From Kiritimatiellia bacterium (lineage in GTDB: Bacteria; Verrucomicrobiota; Kiritimatiellia; RFP12; UBA1067): a DNA stretch of 48,799 bases. A program made the translations under genes and the position numbers. Under the pieces are notes generated by a model. It saw only the letters and a list, made by a program, of their open reading frames with translations. It was not told where the DNA came from and did not search any database. Positions 1-8,238 of the stretch are shown here, in pieces. The stretch is taken from assembly GCA_016302985.1 (NCBI GenBank), contig JAEDMN010000002.1, positions 1 through 48,799 of the forward strand, read 5' to 3'. Each line of letters starts with the position of its first letter. Position 1 is the stretch's first letter.

Positions 1-14
1 GCCTAACTGAAAAC

Positions 15-23
15 TGATATACT
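15..23 (+). promoter_or_regulatory. Extended -10 promoter element upstream of the GH127 gene
   Basis: TG at 15-16, one spacer base, then TATACT at 18-23, a good extended -10 element. Any -35 box lies at or beyond the window edge. The next gene starts at 106, so this transcript would have a leader of about 75 nt, unlike the leaderless arrangement seen elsewhere in the window. Confidence 0.6.
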
Positions 24-61
24 AGCAACCAATCACAAGAAAGTACTTGCCTGACGATGCT

Positions 62-79
62 ACGCAACGCGTGTTGCGT
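62..79. promoter_or_regulatory. Inverted repeat in the leader of the GH127 gene (possible operator or hairpin)
   Basis: ACGCAAC (62-68), GCGT spacer, GTTGCGT (73-79): perfect 7-bp arms. It lies between the -10 element and the ribosome binding site. It could be an operator for a sugar-responsive repressor or an RNA hairpin in the leader. No regulator gene adjoins it inside the window, so the role is inferred. Confidence 0.4.
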
Positions 80-105
80 TGGCTACTGGAAGGCGGGAGG
101 GCAAC

Positions 106-2799
106 ATGAAGAAGTCGATGCTGGGCGCCGCGTGCGCGGGCCTGTCGCTGTCCCTTTCGGCCGCCACGGTGGCCTACTGGCCGTTCGGGTCCTACGGCGC
201 CGCGGACGCGGGCGGGAAGGGCAACCACCTGCGGATCAACGGGGGCGTGACGTTCGCGGACGGCGCGGCGTGTTTCGACGGCGTGATGGCGAAGTGCCGC
301 ACGGAGCGTCCGCTGGACCTGTCCGTCTGCACGAAGGGCCTCACGGTCGAGTGCTGGGTGCGCGTGCCGGCCGATTCCCAGGCGGCCTGCCAGATGCTCG
401 TCGAGCACACGAGGCAGGCCTCCGCGGCCCAGGCGGCGGGCGCGTTCTACCTCGACCTGGACGAGACGGCGGACGCGAAGGCGCGCGCGATGATGAAGAC
501 GCCGGCCGGACACCACATCGACGACGGGGCGAAGTCGCTGCGCGACGGCGCGTGGCACCACCTGGCCTTCGTCTGGGATCCCGCCGCGAAGGGGGACGCC
601 GTCGGCCGCTTCTACGTCGACGGCGTACGGCAGCCGCAGAATGCCGCGCACCGGAGCGCGGAGCTGCCGAAGCCGCTGCGCGACCACCTCTATCTCGGCA
701 GCCGGGCGGACGCCGTGTTTCGCTTCCGGGGACAGCTGGACGACGTGCGGATCAGCGACGCCGCGCTCGCCCCCGCCGACTTCCTGAAGACCCGCACGAC
801 GGAGAACGGCCCCGTCCGCGAGGAGCTCCTGGCGAAGGGCGCGCTCCCGCCGGAGCGGCAGGAGCTGATTCCGCTGCCGTTCGGGTCCATCACCGCGCGG
901 GGCTGGATCCGCGACATGCTCGCGCGCGGCCGCGACGGCATGGGCGGGCACTTCGGGGAGCTCGACGCGGACCAGTTCGACAAGCCGTACCGCACGCGCG
1001 ACTACGACGCCAAGCTGTATCCCGGCAGGAACCAGGAATGGCCTGGCTGGTGCGCGGAGATGGCGGGCGAGTTCCGGCTGGGGCAGATCGAGCTCGCGGA
1101 GACGCTGGAGGACGACGGCCTGCGCAAGAAGGCGCGCGCCTTCATCGACGCGGCGCTCGCGCTGCAGGAGCCGGACGGGTACCTGGGTTCCTACCGGAAG
1201 ACGGACGACCGCCGGCAGGACTACAACGCCTGGGGTTGCCACTTCTTCTACCGCGCGCTGCTGCTCGAGTACTCCCGCACGGGCGACCGGCGGATCCTCG
1301 ACGCCCTGCACCGCGGCTTGCTGTGGTTCACGCGGAACTGGGCCGGCTCGCAGAAGACGGACTACGTCGGCCCCGCGATCATCTGGCCGATGGTCGAGGT
1401 CTACCGGCTGACGGGCGATCCGCGGCTGCTGACGTTCTGCGAGGACTACGCCGACTACCTCAACGCGCGCAACGACTGGAATCCGTACCGGGGCGGTCAT
1501 TGCATCAACCGCACGGGCGGCTTCGAGCGGCTCTCGCGCGAGCCGCGGGCCTATCACGTGGTCGCCTACGCCGTCCGCGCGCAGCTGGCGGGCATCCTCT
1601 CGCTGGCCAACGGCGACGAGAAGTACAAGCGGGCGTCCTTCGAGTCCTTCGACGACCATGTCCGGACCGTGGGCTGGCAGGCCACCTACGTGCCGACCTC
1701 GCACAAGGAGCACACGGGCCCCGCGGGCTGCGTGAAGGAGACGGAGTACTGCAACTTCCTGAACTGGATGGAGTACATGCAGTGGCTGGCGCGCCTCTCG
1801 GGCGACGCGCGCTTCGGCGACGCGATCGAGCGGATGGCGTTCAACGCGGCGATGGGGGCGCGGAAGAAGGACGAGCGGGCGATCGCGTACAACTCCTCGC
1901 CCAACCAGTTCCGCGCGACGAAGACGTCCGCGTCCGGCGGCTGCATGGAGTACTACGAGGCGTACACGCCGTGCCTGTTCGCGGCGTGCTGTCCCGCGCA
2001 GTCCATCCGCCTGATGCCGGCGTACCTGCTGAAGGCCGTGATGAAGGACCGCGCGGGCGACCTCGTGGTGAACACCTACGGCCCGTGCCATGTCGCGACG
2101 CCGGAGGTCGCGCTCGACGTCGAGACGCAGTACCCGTTCGAGGACACGGTGAAGATCCGCGTGGACGCGCCGAAGGGCTGGACGGGCGCGCTGCACCTGC
2201 GCCTGCCCGAGTGGTCGAAGGGCTGGACGGTGGCGCGGAACGGACAGGCGGTCGACGTGAAGTCCGAACGGCGGTGGCTGAAGGTGGCGGGGCCCTGGGC
2301 GAAGGACGAGCTCGTCGTGACGTTCCGGAACGAGCCGGTCGTCCGCGCCCAGAACGAGCCGGGTCTGAGGGAGCCGCTCCGCGTGGTCGAATACGGTCCG
2401 CTCGTCTTCGCGCAGCCGCTGAAGACGACCTGGACGCCGTGCAAGTGGGAGCATCCGACGCGGCCGCTGCCCGACGGCTGGCCGTGGTTCGAGGCCACGT
2501 GCGCGGAGAAGCCGGTCCTCTACGCGCTGCCGGTCGAGACGGCGTTCGACGCGGCGAAGATCCGCGTGAAGCGCGTCGCGGGCGGGTATCCGTGGGAGGA
2601 TCCGCCGCTGCGCCTCGTCGTGCCGATGGTGCGTGCGACGGCGGCCTATGCGGCCGATCCCGAACGGCAGCGGCACAATCCCGCGCCGGTGCGGAATCCC
2701 GTGCCCCGGGACGCCGGAACAGGTCTGGAGGACGTCGAGCTCGTGCCGATGGGCGCGACCAACCTGCGTCTGACCTGCTTCCCGCTGGGCGTGAAATGA
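106..2799 (+). CDS. Secreted LamG-domain GH127-type beta-L-arabinofuranosidase
   Basis: 897-residue protein. It starts with a lysine-rich, hydrophobic signal peptide (about residues 1-20). Residues about 20-230 look like a LamG/concanavalin-type sugar-binding domain, and residues about 255-890 match the GH127 (formerly DUF1680) fold. GH127 enzymes remove terminal beta-L-arabinofuranose and use a zinc-bound cysteine nucleophile. The expected ligand set is present: Glu547-x-Cys549 followed by Cys628-Cys629, so the active site looks intact. The ATG at 106 is chosen because GGGAGG precedes it at 95-100 and it opens directly onto the signal peptide; an in-frame upstream start at 79 lacks this. It probably acts outside the cytoplasm on arabinose-containing plant polysaccharides or glycoproteins. 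GH146 or another member of the same clan is an alternative. Confidence 0.85.
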   Translation: MKKSMLGAACAGLSLSLSAATVAYWPFGSYGAADAGGKGNHLRINGGVTFADGAACFDGVMAKCRTERPLDLSVCTKGLTVECWVRVPADSQAACQMLVEHTRQASAAQAAGAFYLDLDETADAKARAMMKTPAGHHIDDGAKSLRDGAWHHLAFVWDPAAKGDAVGRFYVDGVRQPQNAAHRSAELPKPLRDHLYLGSRADAVFRFRGQLDDVRISDAALAPADFLKTRTTENGPVREELLAKGALPPERQELIPLPFGSITARGWIRDMLARGRDGMGGHFGELDADQFDKPYRTRDYDAKLYPGRNQEWPGWCAEMAGEFRLGQIELAETLEDDGLRKKARAFIDAALALQEPDGYLGSYRKTDDRRQDYNAWGCHFFYRALLLEYSRTGDRRILDALHRGLLWFTRNWAGSQKTDYVGPAIIWPMVEVYRLTGDPRLLTFCEDYADYLNARNDWNPYRGGHCINRTGGFERLSREPRAYHVVAYAVRAQLAGILSLANGDEKYKRASFESFDDHVRTVGWQATYVPTSHKEHTGPAGCVKETEYCNFLNWMEYMQWLARLSGDARFGDAIERMAFNAAMGARKKDERAIAYNSSPNQFRATKTSASGGCMEYYEAYTPCLFAACCPAQSIRLMPAYLLKAVMKDRAGDLVVNTYGPCHVATPEVALDVETQYPFEDTVKIRVDAPKGWTGALHLRLPEWSKGWTVARNGQAVDVKSERRWLKVAGPWAKDELVVTFRNEPVVRAQNEPGLREPLRVVEYGPLVFAQPLKTTWTPCKWEHPTRPLPDGWPWFEATCAEKPVLYALPVETAFDAAKIRVKRVAGGYPWEDPPLRLVVPMVRATAAYAADPERQRHNPAPVRNPVPRDAGTGLEDVELVPMGATNLRLTCFPLGVK

Positions 2800-2823
2800 C
2801 ACTTGAAAGACAGGTGACGAAAC

Positions 2824-3004
2824 ATGAACAGACTGAATCTGCTACGTGCTGGACTACGTGCGCGAGCCGACCACGGATGAATACGGCACCTTCACGCTCA
2901 CCGTGCCGTCCGCGAAGCTCGTGCCCGGGAAGCCGGCGGTCGTCAAGGTCGTCGCGCAGCCGAACAACTCCCGCCGCTGGTTCGCGGTGACGGAGATGCG
3001 GTAG
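2824..3004 (+). pseudogene. Internally deleted gene remnant (start plus C-terminal tail)
   Basis: An ATG at 2824 opens a short frame (MNRLNLLR...) that stops after 18 codons. A different frame (2846-3004) encodes a plausible protein tail with a beta-strand-like pattern: about 50 residues including YGTFTLTVPSAK and VVKVVAQPN, ending in TAG at 3002. An intact stop and terminator follow. The simplest reading is a former gene that lost most of its body, joining its first codons out of frame to its last 50. The parent family is not recognised. Its position among secreted glycosidases suggests it was one of them. Two unrelated chance frames are the alternative. Confidence 0.5.
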
Positions 3005-3033
3005 GCCGCGGCGCGGGGATTCTCGCGCGCAGG

Positions 3034-3063
3034 GCCCCGTCCGTCCATGCGGACGGGGCTTTT
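3034..3063 (+). terminator. Rho-independent terminator
   Basis: GCCCCGTCCG (3034-3043), six-base loop, CGGACGGGGC (3050-3059), then TTTT. It ends the GH127/remnant unit. The T-run directly abuts the next promoter's TGGTATACT element. Confidence 0.85.
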
Positions 3064-3071
3064 GGTATACT
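3063..3071 (+). promoter_or_regulatory. Extended -10 promoter of the CE12-GH26 gene (leaderless geometry)
   Basis: TG (3063-3064), G, TATACT (3066-3071), then exactly six bases before the ATG at 3078. With the usual offset of the first transcribed base, transcription starts on the A of the ATG. The -35 position falls inside the terminator hairpin and does not resemble TTGACA, so the extended -10 element probably carries recognition. Confidence 0.75.
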
Positions 3072-3077
3072 GGTGCC

Positions 3078-4946
3078 ATGACCAAACATCTGCTAGCCTG
3101 TGCCGCCTTTCTCGTGCTGTCCGCAGCCCCGGCTTTGGCCGGGACGCTGTTCTTCGCCGGCGATTCGACGCTGGACGAGCATGGCGGGAGGCAGGACAGG
3201 TACGGGAGCTGGGGGGACGCGCTGCGCCCGTGGCTCGCGGACGGCTGCCGGATCGTCAACTACGCGAAGAGCGGGCGGTCGACGAAATCCTTCCGCGACG
3301 AGGGGTGGTGGGACCGGATCCTCGCGCAGGCCACCACGGGCGACGTCGTGGTCGTGCAGTTCGGCCACAACGACCAGAAGCTCGACAAGCCGAAGGTCGC
3401 CGTGCCGCAGCCGCAGTTCAGGCAGAACCTCGTGCGGATGGCCGGGGAGGTCCGTGCGAAGGGCGCGGAGCCGCTGTTCGCGACGCCGATCGTGCGGCTC
3501 ACCTTCGACAAGGCGGGGCGGCTGAAGGACGGCGCGAAGCTGGACGACTGGGCGGAGCGGATGCGCGAGGCCGCCGCGGAGACGGGAACGCCGCTCGTCG
3601 ACATGCGCCGGCTCACGCACGCGGCCGCGGAGGCTGCGGGCGAGGCCGAGGCGCTGACCTGGAACGTGCCGGGCGACAGGACGCATCCCGCGCCGAAGGG
3701 GGCCGCGCGCTACGCGGGACTCTTCTTCGACGAGATCCACGCGCGCGGGCTCGCCGTGACGAACCTCTTCCGCGCGACGCGTCCCGACACGCGGGTCCGG
3801 ACGCCCGCGGCGGCGGCCGTGCTGCGCAATCTGCGCGCGGCGGCGGAGAAGGGGAGCTTCTACTACGCGTGGTGCCATCCCTGGGTCGAGAACGCCCCCG
3901 CGTTCCGCGTGGAGACGGCGGAGGGGCCGCGTCCGAAGGCCGTCGCCGACGTCGACCTGTCGGGCGGCTTCGGGAAGGCGAACATCGGGAAGACGCCGTG
4001 CCTCTACTTCACGGACTTCTACTTCGTGACGGACGCGACGAAGCCGGCGGAGACGGTGGCCGCCTCGCGGGCTTCGCTCACGGCGATGGTCCGTGCCGCC
4101 TGGGCGAAGCACCGGTCGGTGCCCGTCTTCAGCTGGCATCCGGAGAATCCGTATACGCCGCAGGGGTGGAAGGATCCGAAGTACTGGTATGCGCCGTACC
4201 GCTACCGTTATTCGAGCGAGGGCTATCCGCAGGAGCACCGCTACGTGGTCGCGGAGATCCTTCGCGGCGAGAAGTTCCCTCGGGAATGGTACGATGCCGC
4301 CCTGGTGCGGATCGCGGATTTCCTCAAGGATCTGAAGGACGGGGCGGGCGAGCCGATCCCTGCCGTCGTGCGGCTGTTCCATGAGTGCGAGGACGACTGG
4401 CAGTGGTGGGGGCGGAATTCGGTTTCCGCGGCCGACTACCGCGAGTTCTTCCGCTACACGGTCGACAGGCTGCGTGCGCTCACGGGCGGCGGGGCGAACC
4501 TGCTCTTCGCCTATTCGCCGGACCGCTACTGGAAGACGCTCGGCGAACCGTCCTCCGCGGCCGACTTTCTTCACCGATATCCGGGCGACGACGTCGTGGA
4601 CATCGTCGGGCACGACGACTACTCGCTGGGGCACGGGAAGACATCCGGGGAGTGCGAGAAGGCGCTCGCGGTCTCGATTGGCCAGTTTCGCCGGGTCGGG
4701 GCGTTTGCGCACGCCCGTGGCAAGGTGGCGGGGCTCTTCGAGACGGGGGTGAAGAACTCCTGCGACGAAGCCTACGACTACATCTACCGGGCGATGACGG
4801 CGCCAGGCGTGCAATACGGCTTCCTCTGCACCTGGGGGGGCGTCTATTCTCGTCCCGGGACCGAGGCGGGCCGTGCCTGCTGGCAGCGCTTCGCCGACCG
4901 CCCGTCCGTTCTGACGGTTGAATCAGGCGCCTCCCTGGTCGATTAG
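3078..4946 (+). CDS. Secreted bifunctional enzyme: CE12-like SGNH esterase fused to GH26 beta-mannanase-like domain
   Basis: 622 residues. A signal peptide covers about residues 1-21 (cleavage near ALAG). Residues 22-235 are an SGNH/GDSL hydrolase resembling rhamnogalacturonan acetylesterase: GDST with Ser30, GHND at 96-99, and D-x-x-H at 200-203. From about residue 245 the protein follows the GH26 pattern: HECEDDWQWW at 435-444, where Glu436 fits the acid/base, and FETG at 554-557, where Glu555 fits the nucleophile. Known GH26 enzymes are endo-mannanases and related endo-glycanases. The pairing suggests deacetylation and cleavage of an acetylated mannan- or pectin-like substrate by one polypeptide. 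There is no ribosome binding site; the start is set by the promoter six bases upstream and by the signal peptide. Confidence 0.82.
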   Translation: MTKHLLACAAFLVLSAAPALAGTLFFAGDSTLDEHGGRQDRYGSWGDALRPWLADGCRIVNYAKSGRSTKSFRDEGWWDRILAQATTGDVVVVQFGHNDQKLDKPKVAVPQPQFRQNLVRMAGEVRAKGAEPLFATPIVRLTFDKAGRLKDGAKLDDWAERMREAAAETGTPLVDMRRLTHAAAEAAGEAEALTWNVPGDRTHPAPKGAARYAGLFFDEIHARGLAVTNLFRATRPDTRVRTPAAAAVLRNLRAAAEKGSFYYAWCHPWVENAPAFRVETAEGPRPKAVADVDLSGGFGKANIGKTPCLYFTDFYFVTDATKPAETVAASRASLTAMVRAAWAKHRSVPVFSWHPENPYTPQGWKDPKYWYAPYRYRYSSEGYPQEHRYVVAEILRGEKFPREWYDAALVRIADFLKDLKDGAGEPIPAVVRLFHECEDDWQWWGRNSVSAADYREFFRYTVDRLRALTGGGANLLFAYSPDRYWKTLGEPSSAADFLHRYPGDDVVDIVGHDDYSLGHGKTSGECEKALAVSIGQFRRVGAFAHARGKVAGLFETGVKNSCDEAYDYIYRAMTAPGVQYGFLCTWGGVYSRPGTEAGRACWQRFADRPSVLTVESGASLVD

Positions 4947-4953
4947 CTTCGCC

Positions 4954-4973
4954 CATTCCCTGTCGCGGGAATG
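4954..4973 (+). terminator. Hairpin after the CE12-GH26 gene, weak terminator candidate
   Basis: CATTCCC (4954-4960), six-base loop, GGGAATG (4967-4973), eight bases after the stop codon. There is no T-run, so termination would be weak or Rho-assisted. In the rest of the 210-base gap to 5157 I see only the next promoter. Confidence 0.35.
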
Positions 4974-5141
4974 TCGGCATGTGGCGCATGCCGCCCGCGC
5001 TCGCGGCGGCCGTTGCGAGGCTGGAAGACGGAATCCGTCCTACCGTGGCGTAACCAGTTCCTGGACTGCCGGCGACGCGGCCGCCGACCATGCCGTGACG
5101 GTCCCGGACGTGCGGTCGGGGTTCATTTCCGCGACCTGTTT

Positions 5142-5150
5142 TGGTACACT
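5142..5150 (+). promoter_or_regulatory. Extended -10 promoter of the GH2 fusion gene (leaderless geometry)
   Basis: TG (5142-5143), G, TACACT (5145-5150), six bases, ATG at 5157. A weak -35 candidate (TTCATT, 5122-5127) is 17 bp away. Spacing to the start codon is identical to that at 3078. Confidence 0.7.
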
Positions 5151-5156
5151 GGCCGC

Positions 5157-8100
5157 ATGAAAACGTTTCTGCCAACTCTATGCCTTGCGATGTCGCTGGC
5201 CGCCGGCGCCGCGCCCGTCAGGACGGTCTGCACCAACGCGCTCACGACTTCGTGGGGACGGGCGGTGACGCCGGAGAACGCCTGGCGGGAGTATCCGCGT
5301 CCGCAGCTCGTGCGCGCGGACTGGACGTCCCTCAACGGGAAGTGGGAGTACGCCGTCACGGGCGTCGCCGCGGACGAGCCGCGGACCTGGGACGGCGAGA
5401 TCCTCGTGCCGTACCCGATCGAGTCTCCGCTCAGCGGCGTCGGACGGAAGGTCTCCCCCGAGGAGCAGATCTGGTACCGGCGCACTTTCGCGGCGCAGCC
5501 GCGAAAGGGGTTCCGCACGATTCTGAACTTCGAACGCGTCGACTTCCGCGCGTCCGTCCTCGTCAACGGCGTCGAGGCGATGGACGTGCCGCACGAGGGC
5601 GGCAACGTGCCGTTCTCCTGCGACGTGACGGACCTCGTCCGCGCCGGCGGGAACGAGCTGAAGGTGCTGGTCTGGGACCCGACGGACACGCACCTCGGCG
5701 GCACGGGCAAGCAGTCCCTCGAGCTCTGGACCTGCTTCTTCGGGGCCTGCAGCGGCATCTGCGGCGGCGTCTGGCTGGAGACCGTCCCCGAGACGTACCT
5801 CGCGGACTACCAGGTGAAGACGGACGTCGACGCGGGCACGGTGACGATTGTCCCCGACGTGAAGGGCGACGCCCGGCATGCGCAGGTGGAGGTCGTGGCC
5901 TCGTTCGGCGGCCAGGTGCTCGCGGCGAAGACGGTGCCCGCCGGCGACGCGGCGACGCTGTCGCTGCCGAATCCGGTCCGTCTCTGGAGCTGCGACGAGC
6001 CGAACCTCTACGACCTCGCGATCACGGTGAAGTCCGGCGGCCGCGAAGACCGGGCGAGGGGCTATTTCGGCCTGCGCAAGGTCGAGACGAAGCTCGACGC
6101 GCGCGGCATCCGCCGCGTCGCGGTGAACGGGACGTTCACCTACCTGCTCGCGACGCTCGACCAGGGCTGGTGGCCGGATGGCCTGCTGACGCCGCCCTCG
6201 GAAGACGCCTGCCGCTTCGACGTCGACTTCCACAAGAAGGCCGGCTTCAACGCGATTCGCAAGCACATCAAGATCGAGCCGCGCGCGTTCTACGCCCACT
6301 GCGACCGCATCGGCGTGATGGTGCTGCAGGACATCCCGTCCTTCGGCCTCGACAAGGTGCAGGGCGACCTCGTCCACGCGAATGCGCGCTACGGGTTCTA
6401 CCGCCGCGAGCTCAAGGACTGCGTGGACCTGCTGCGCAACCACCCGTCCATCGTCATGTGGATCCCCTACAACGAGGGCTGGGGACAGCCCTCGGCGGAC
6501 AAGACGCGCCTGACGAACAAATGGCTGCGCCGCTACGACCCGTCCCGCCTGATCAACGGGCCCTCGGGCTGGAACGACTACGAAGGCGGCTCCGTGCAGC
6601 GGTACGCGAACTGGTCCCCTGTCGACGTCGCCGACCCCGAGGTCTACACGGACTGCGTCGACCTCCACCACTACCCCGACCCGCGCATGCACCCCGCCGG
6701 CTCCCGCCGCGTCTCCTTCCTCGGCGAATTCGGCGGCATGGGCGTGGCGCTCGAAGGGCATGTCCAGGACCCGAAGGGGCATGCGCGCGCGCTCGTTCCC
6801 GAGCGTCCGCCCACGTGGCGCAAGGGGCAGCAGGACCGCTACGCAGATCTGATGAAGCGCCTCCCGGATCTCGCCCGCCAGGGCCTCGGCGGCAGCGTCT
6901 ACACCGAGGCGATCGACCAGTTCTGGGAGCTCGGCGGCTTCGTCACCTTCGACCGCGCGGTGGTGAAGCTCGACTACGCCTTCCTGCGGAAGATCCACCA
7001 GGGCGTGCTCGACGCCGCGCGCGAGGCGGCCGAGACCCCGGCTCCGCCTCCGCCGCCCGGACCCGCCATCCGGTGGGAGGAGCCCCGCAACCTGGTCGGC
7101 GGCGAATGGCCGCGCGTGCGCGTGCTCGCCGACGGGCGCCTCGCGTTCACCTATTCGCGGCGCAGCGGGAAGGGCGGCCCCGCGTCGGACTACGTGATGC
7201 GCTTCAGTTCGGACGGCGGGCGCACCTGGTCCGCCGAGACGACCGTCATCCGCAGCTTCGAGCGGCCGGACGGTCCGGACGCGAAGATGGCCTACGACGC
7301 GGTCAATCCCGAACTCGCGCAGCTGCCGGCGGACCATCCCGTCCATCCGAACCGGCTCGTGGCGACGGCGAACCTTCGTCCCCGGAAGGGGAACGAACGG
7401 TGCCCCTCGTCCATCGGCTTCGCCGTGTCGGACGACGCGGGGCGCACCTGGAGCGCCTTGAAACCGCTGCTGCCGGTCGCGGGCGACCCCGGGGTGAAGG
7501 GCGGCCGGTCCTGCTGGGAGCCGTTCGTCCAGGCCCTGCCCGACGGCACGCTGCACCTGTACTACTCGGACATCTCGGCCCCTGCCGGGCAGAAGAAGGC
7601 GCGCAACGTCTCGTGCTTCGTCTCGAAGGACGGCGGCGACACCTGGGCGGGGCCGACGTTCACGCTGCATCGGGGCGCCCAGTGGGCGGGCATCCCGTCC
7701 GCGCTCATCTGGAAGGGCGGCCTCTACCTCGCGCACGAGGCGCATCCCGCGGCGCATCCCGACTGGCCGGTGCGTCCGTTCATCGCCCGGACGTCCGCGG
7801 CGGACCCGTGGCGGGCGGCGCCGTCCATTGTCGACCCGCTCGCCGCGCCGCTGGGCGGCGGGGAGTACTGCGGCGCGCCCTATCTGGTCCAGACCGAGAA
7901 CTACTTCGTCCTCTCGGCCCAGCACGCGGTGCCGAAACCGGGCGAGGATCCGCTCAAGGGGTCGCAGCTGCGCGTCTGGGTGCTGCCGAAGGACAAGGTC
8001 GGGCCATCCGGCGACCTGACGGGCTTCACGCCCGTCGCGAACCCGCTTGGCGCGGCGACCCCGATGTGGTGGAACGCGCTCGCGCCGCTCGGCGGAGACG

Positions 8101-8171
8101 AGGTCCTGGCCTGCTGCCAGCGCGGCGGCGCGCTCTACCTCGTCCGCGGCCGCGTCGTCGTCAACCCGTGA
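5157..8171 (+). CDS. Secreted GH2 glycosidase fused to a C-terminal sialidase-fold (BNR/Asp-box) domain
   Basis: 1004 residues with a signal peptide (about 1-19). Residues about 35-600 show the GH2 order: sugar-binding jelly-roll, Ig-like domain, and TIM barrel with NEGWGQ at 439-444 (Glu440 fits the acid/base) and FLGEFGG at 521-527 (Glu524 fits the nucleophile). GH2 covers beta-galactosidases, glucuronidases and related enzymes, and the substrate cannot be read from sequence. A proline-rich linker near residue 630 leads to a beta-propeller with three Asp-boxes: SSDGGRTWS, SDDAGRTWS and SKDGGDTWA. That fold fits GH33 sialidase, GH93 exo-arabinanase or a non-catalytic relative. Two exo-acting units on one chain suggest stepwise trimming of one side chain. 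Promoter spacing and the signal peptide decide the start. Confidence 0.8.
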   Translation: MKTFLPTLCLAMSLAAGAAPVRTVCTNALTTSWGRAVTPENAWREYPRPQLVRADWTSLNGKWEYAVTGVAADEPRTWDGEILVPYPIESPLSGVGRKVSPEEQIWYRRTFAAQPRKGFRTILNFERVDFRASVLVNGVEAMDVPHEGGNVPFSCDVTDLVRAGGNELKVLVWDPTDTHLGGTGKQSLELWTCFFGACSGICGGVWLETVPETYLADYQVKTDVDAGTVTIVPDVKGDARHAQVEVVASFGGQVLAAKTVPAGDAATLSLPNPVRLWSCDEPNLYDLAITVKSGGREDRARGYFGLRKVETKLDARGIRRVAVNGTFTYLLATLDQGWWPDGLLTPPSEDACRFDVDFHKKAGFNAIRKHIKIEPRAFYAHCDRIGVMVLQDIPSFGLDKVQGDLVHANARYGFYRRELKDCVDLLRNHPSIVMWIPYNEGWGQPSADKTRLTNKWLRRYDPSRLINGPSGWNDYEGGSVQRYANWSPVDVADPEVYTDCVDLHHYPDPRMHPAGSRRVSFLGEFGGMGVALEGHVQDPKGHARALVPERPPTWRKGQQDRYADLMKRLPDLARQGLGGSVYTEAIDQFWELGGFVTFDRAVVKLDYAFLRKIHQGVLDAAREAAETPAPPPPPGPAIRWEEPRNLVGGEWPRVRVLADGRLAFTYSRRSGKGGPASDYVMRFSSDGGRTWSAETTVIRSFERPDGPDAKMAYDAVNPELAQLPADHPVHPNRLVATANLRPRKGNERCPSSIGFAVSDDAGRTWSALKPLLPVAGDPGVKGGRSCWEPFVQALPDGTLHLYYSDISAPAGQKKARNVSCFVSKDGGDTWAGPTFTLHRGAQWAGIPSALIWKGGLYLAHEAHPAAHPDWPVRPFIARTSAADPWRAAPSIVDPLAAPLGGGEYCGAPYLVQTENYFVLSAQHAVPKPGEDPLKGSQLRVWVLPKDKVGPSGDLTGFTPVANPLGAATPMWWNALAPLGGDEVLACCQRGGALYLVRGRVVVNP

Positions 8172-8221
8172 ACCGGACCCGGGGGCCGGCGTCCGGCGGC
8201 GGTTGCGGGTGAAACGCGATG

Positions 8222-8230
8222 TGGTATACT
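8222..8230 (+). promoter_or_regulatory. Extended -10 promoter of the thioesterase/queuosine operon
   Basis: TG (8222-8223), G, TATACT (8225-8230), eight bases before the ATG at 8239. TTGCGG at 8203-8208 is a -35 candidate with a 16-bp spacer. The transcript leader would be at most a few bases. Confidence 0.7.
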
Positions 8231-8238
8231 ATTCCGCC

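Noticed and set aside
22..2802. Very long open frame antisense to the GH127 gene, and similar ones opposite other genes (for example 22031-24916 and 42302-46051)
   Set aside because: They are Arg/Ala/Val-rich translations with no domain pattern and no promoter or ribosome binding site. They are expected in GC-rich DNA opposite genes with strong third-position GC.
57..2990. Alternative plus-strand frame through the GH127 gene reaching into the remnant
   Set aside because: It is in a different frame from both the GH127 protein and the remnant tail and is Arg/Gly-rich noise.
4947..5140. Possible small coding frame in the gap before the GH2 gene
   Set aside because: An open frame exists (4918-5160), but it overlaps the previous gene's end, has no binding site and its composition is that of frame noise.
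8172..8238. PreQ1 riboswitch before the queuosine genes
   Set aside because: The promoter lies eight bases before the first start codon, leaving no room for an aptamer.
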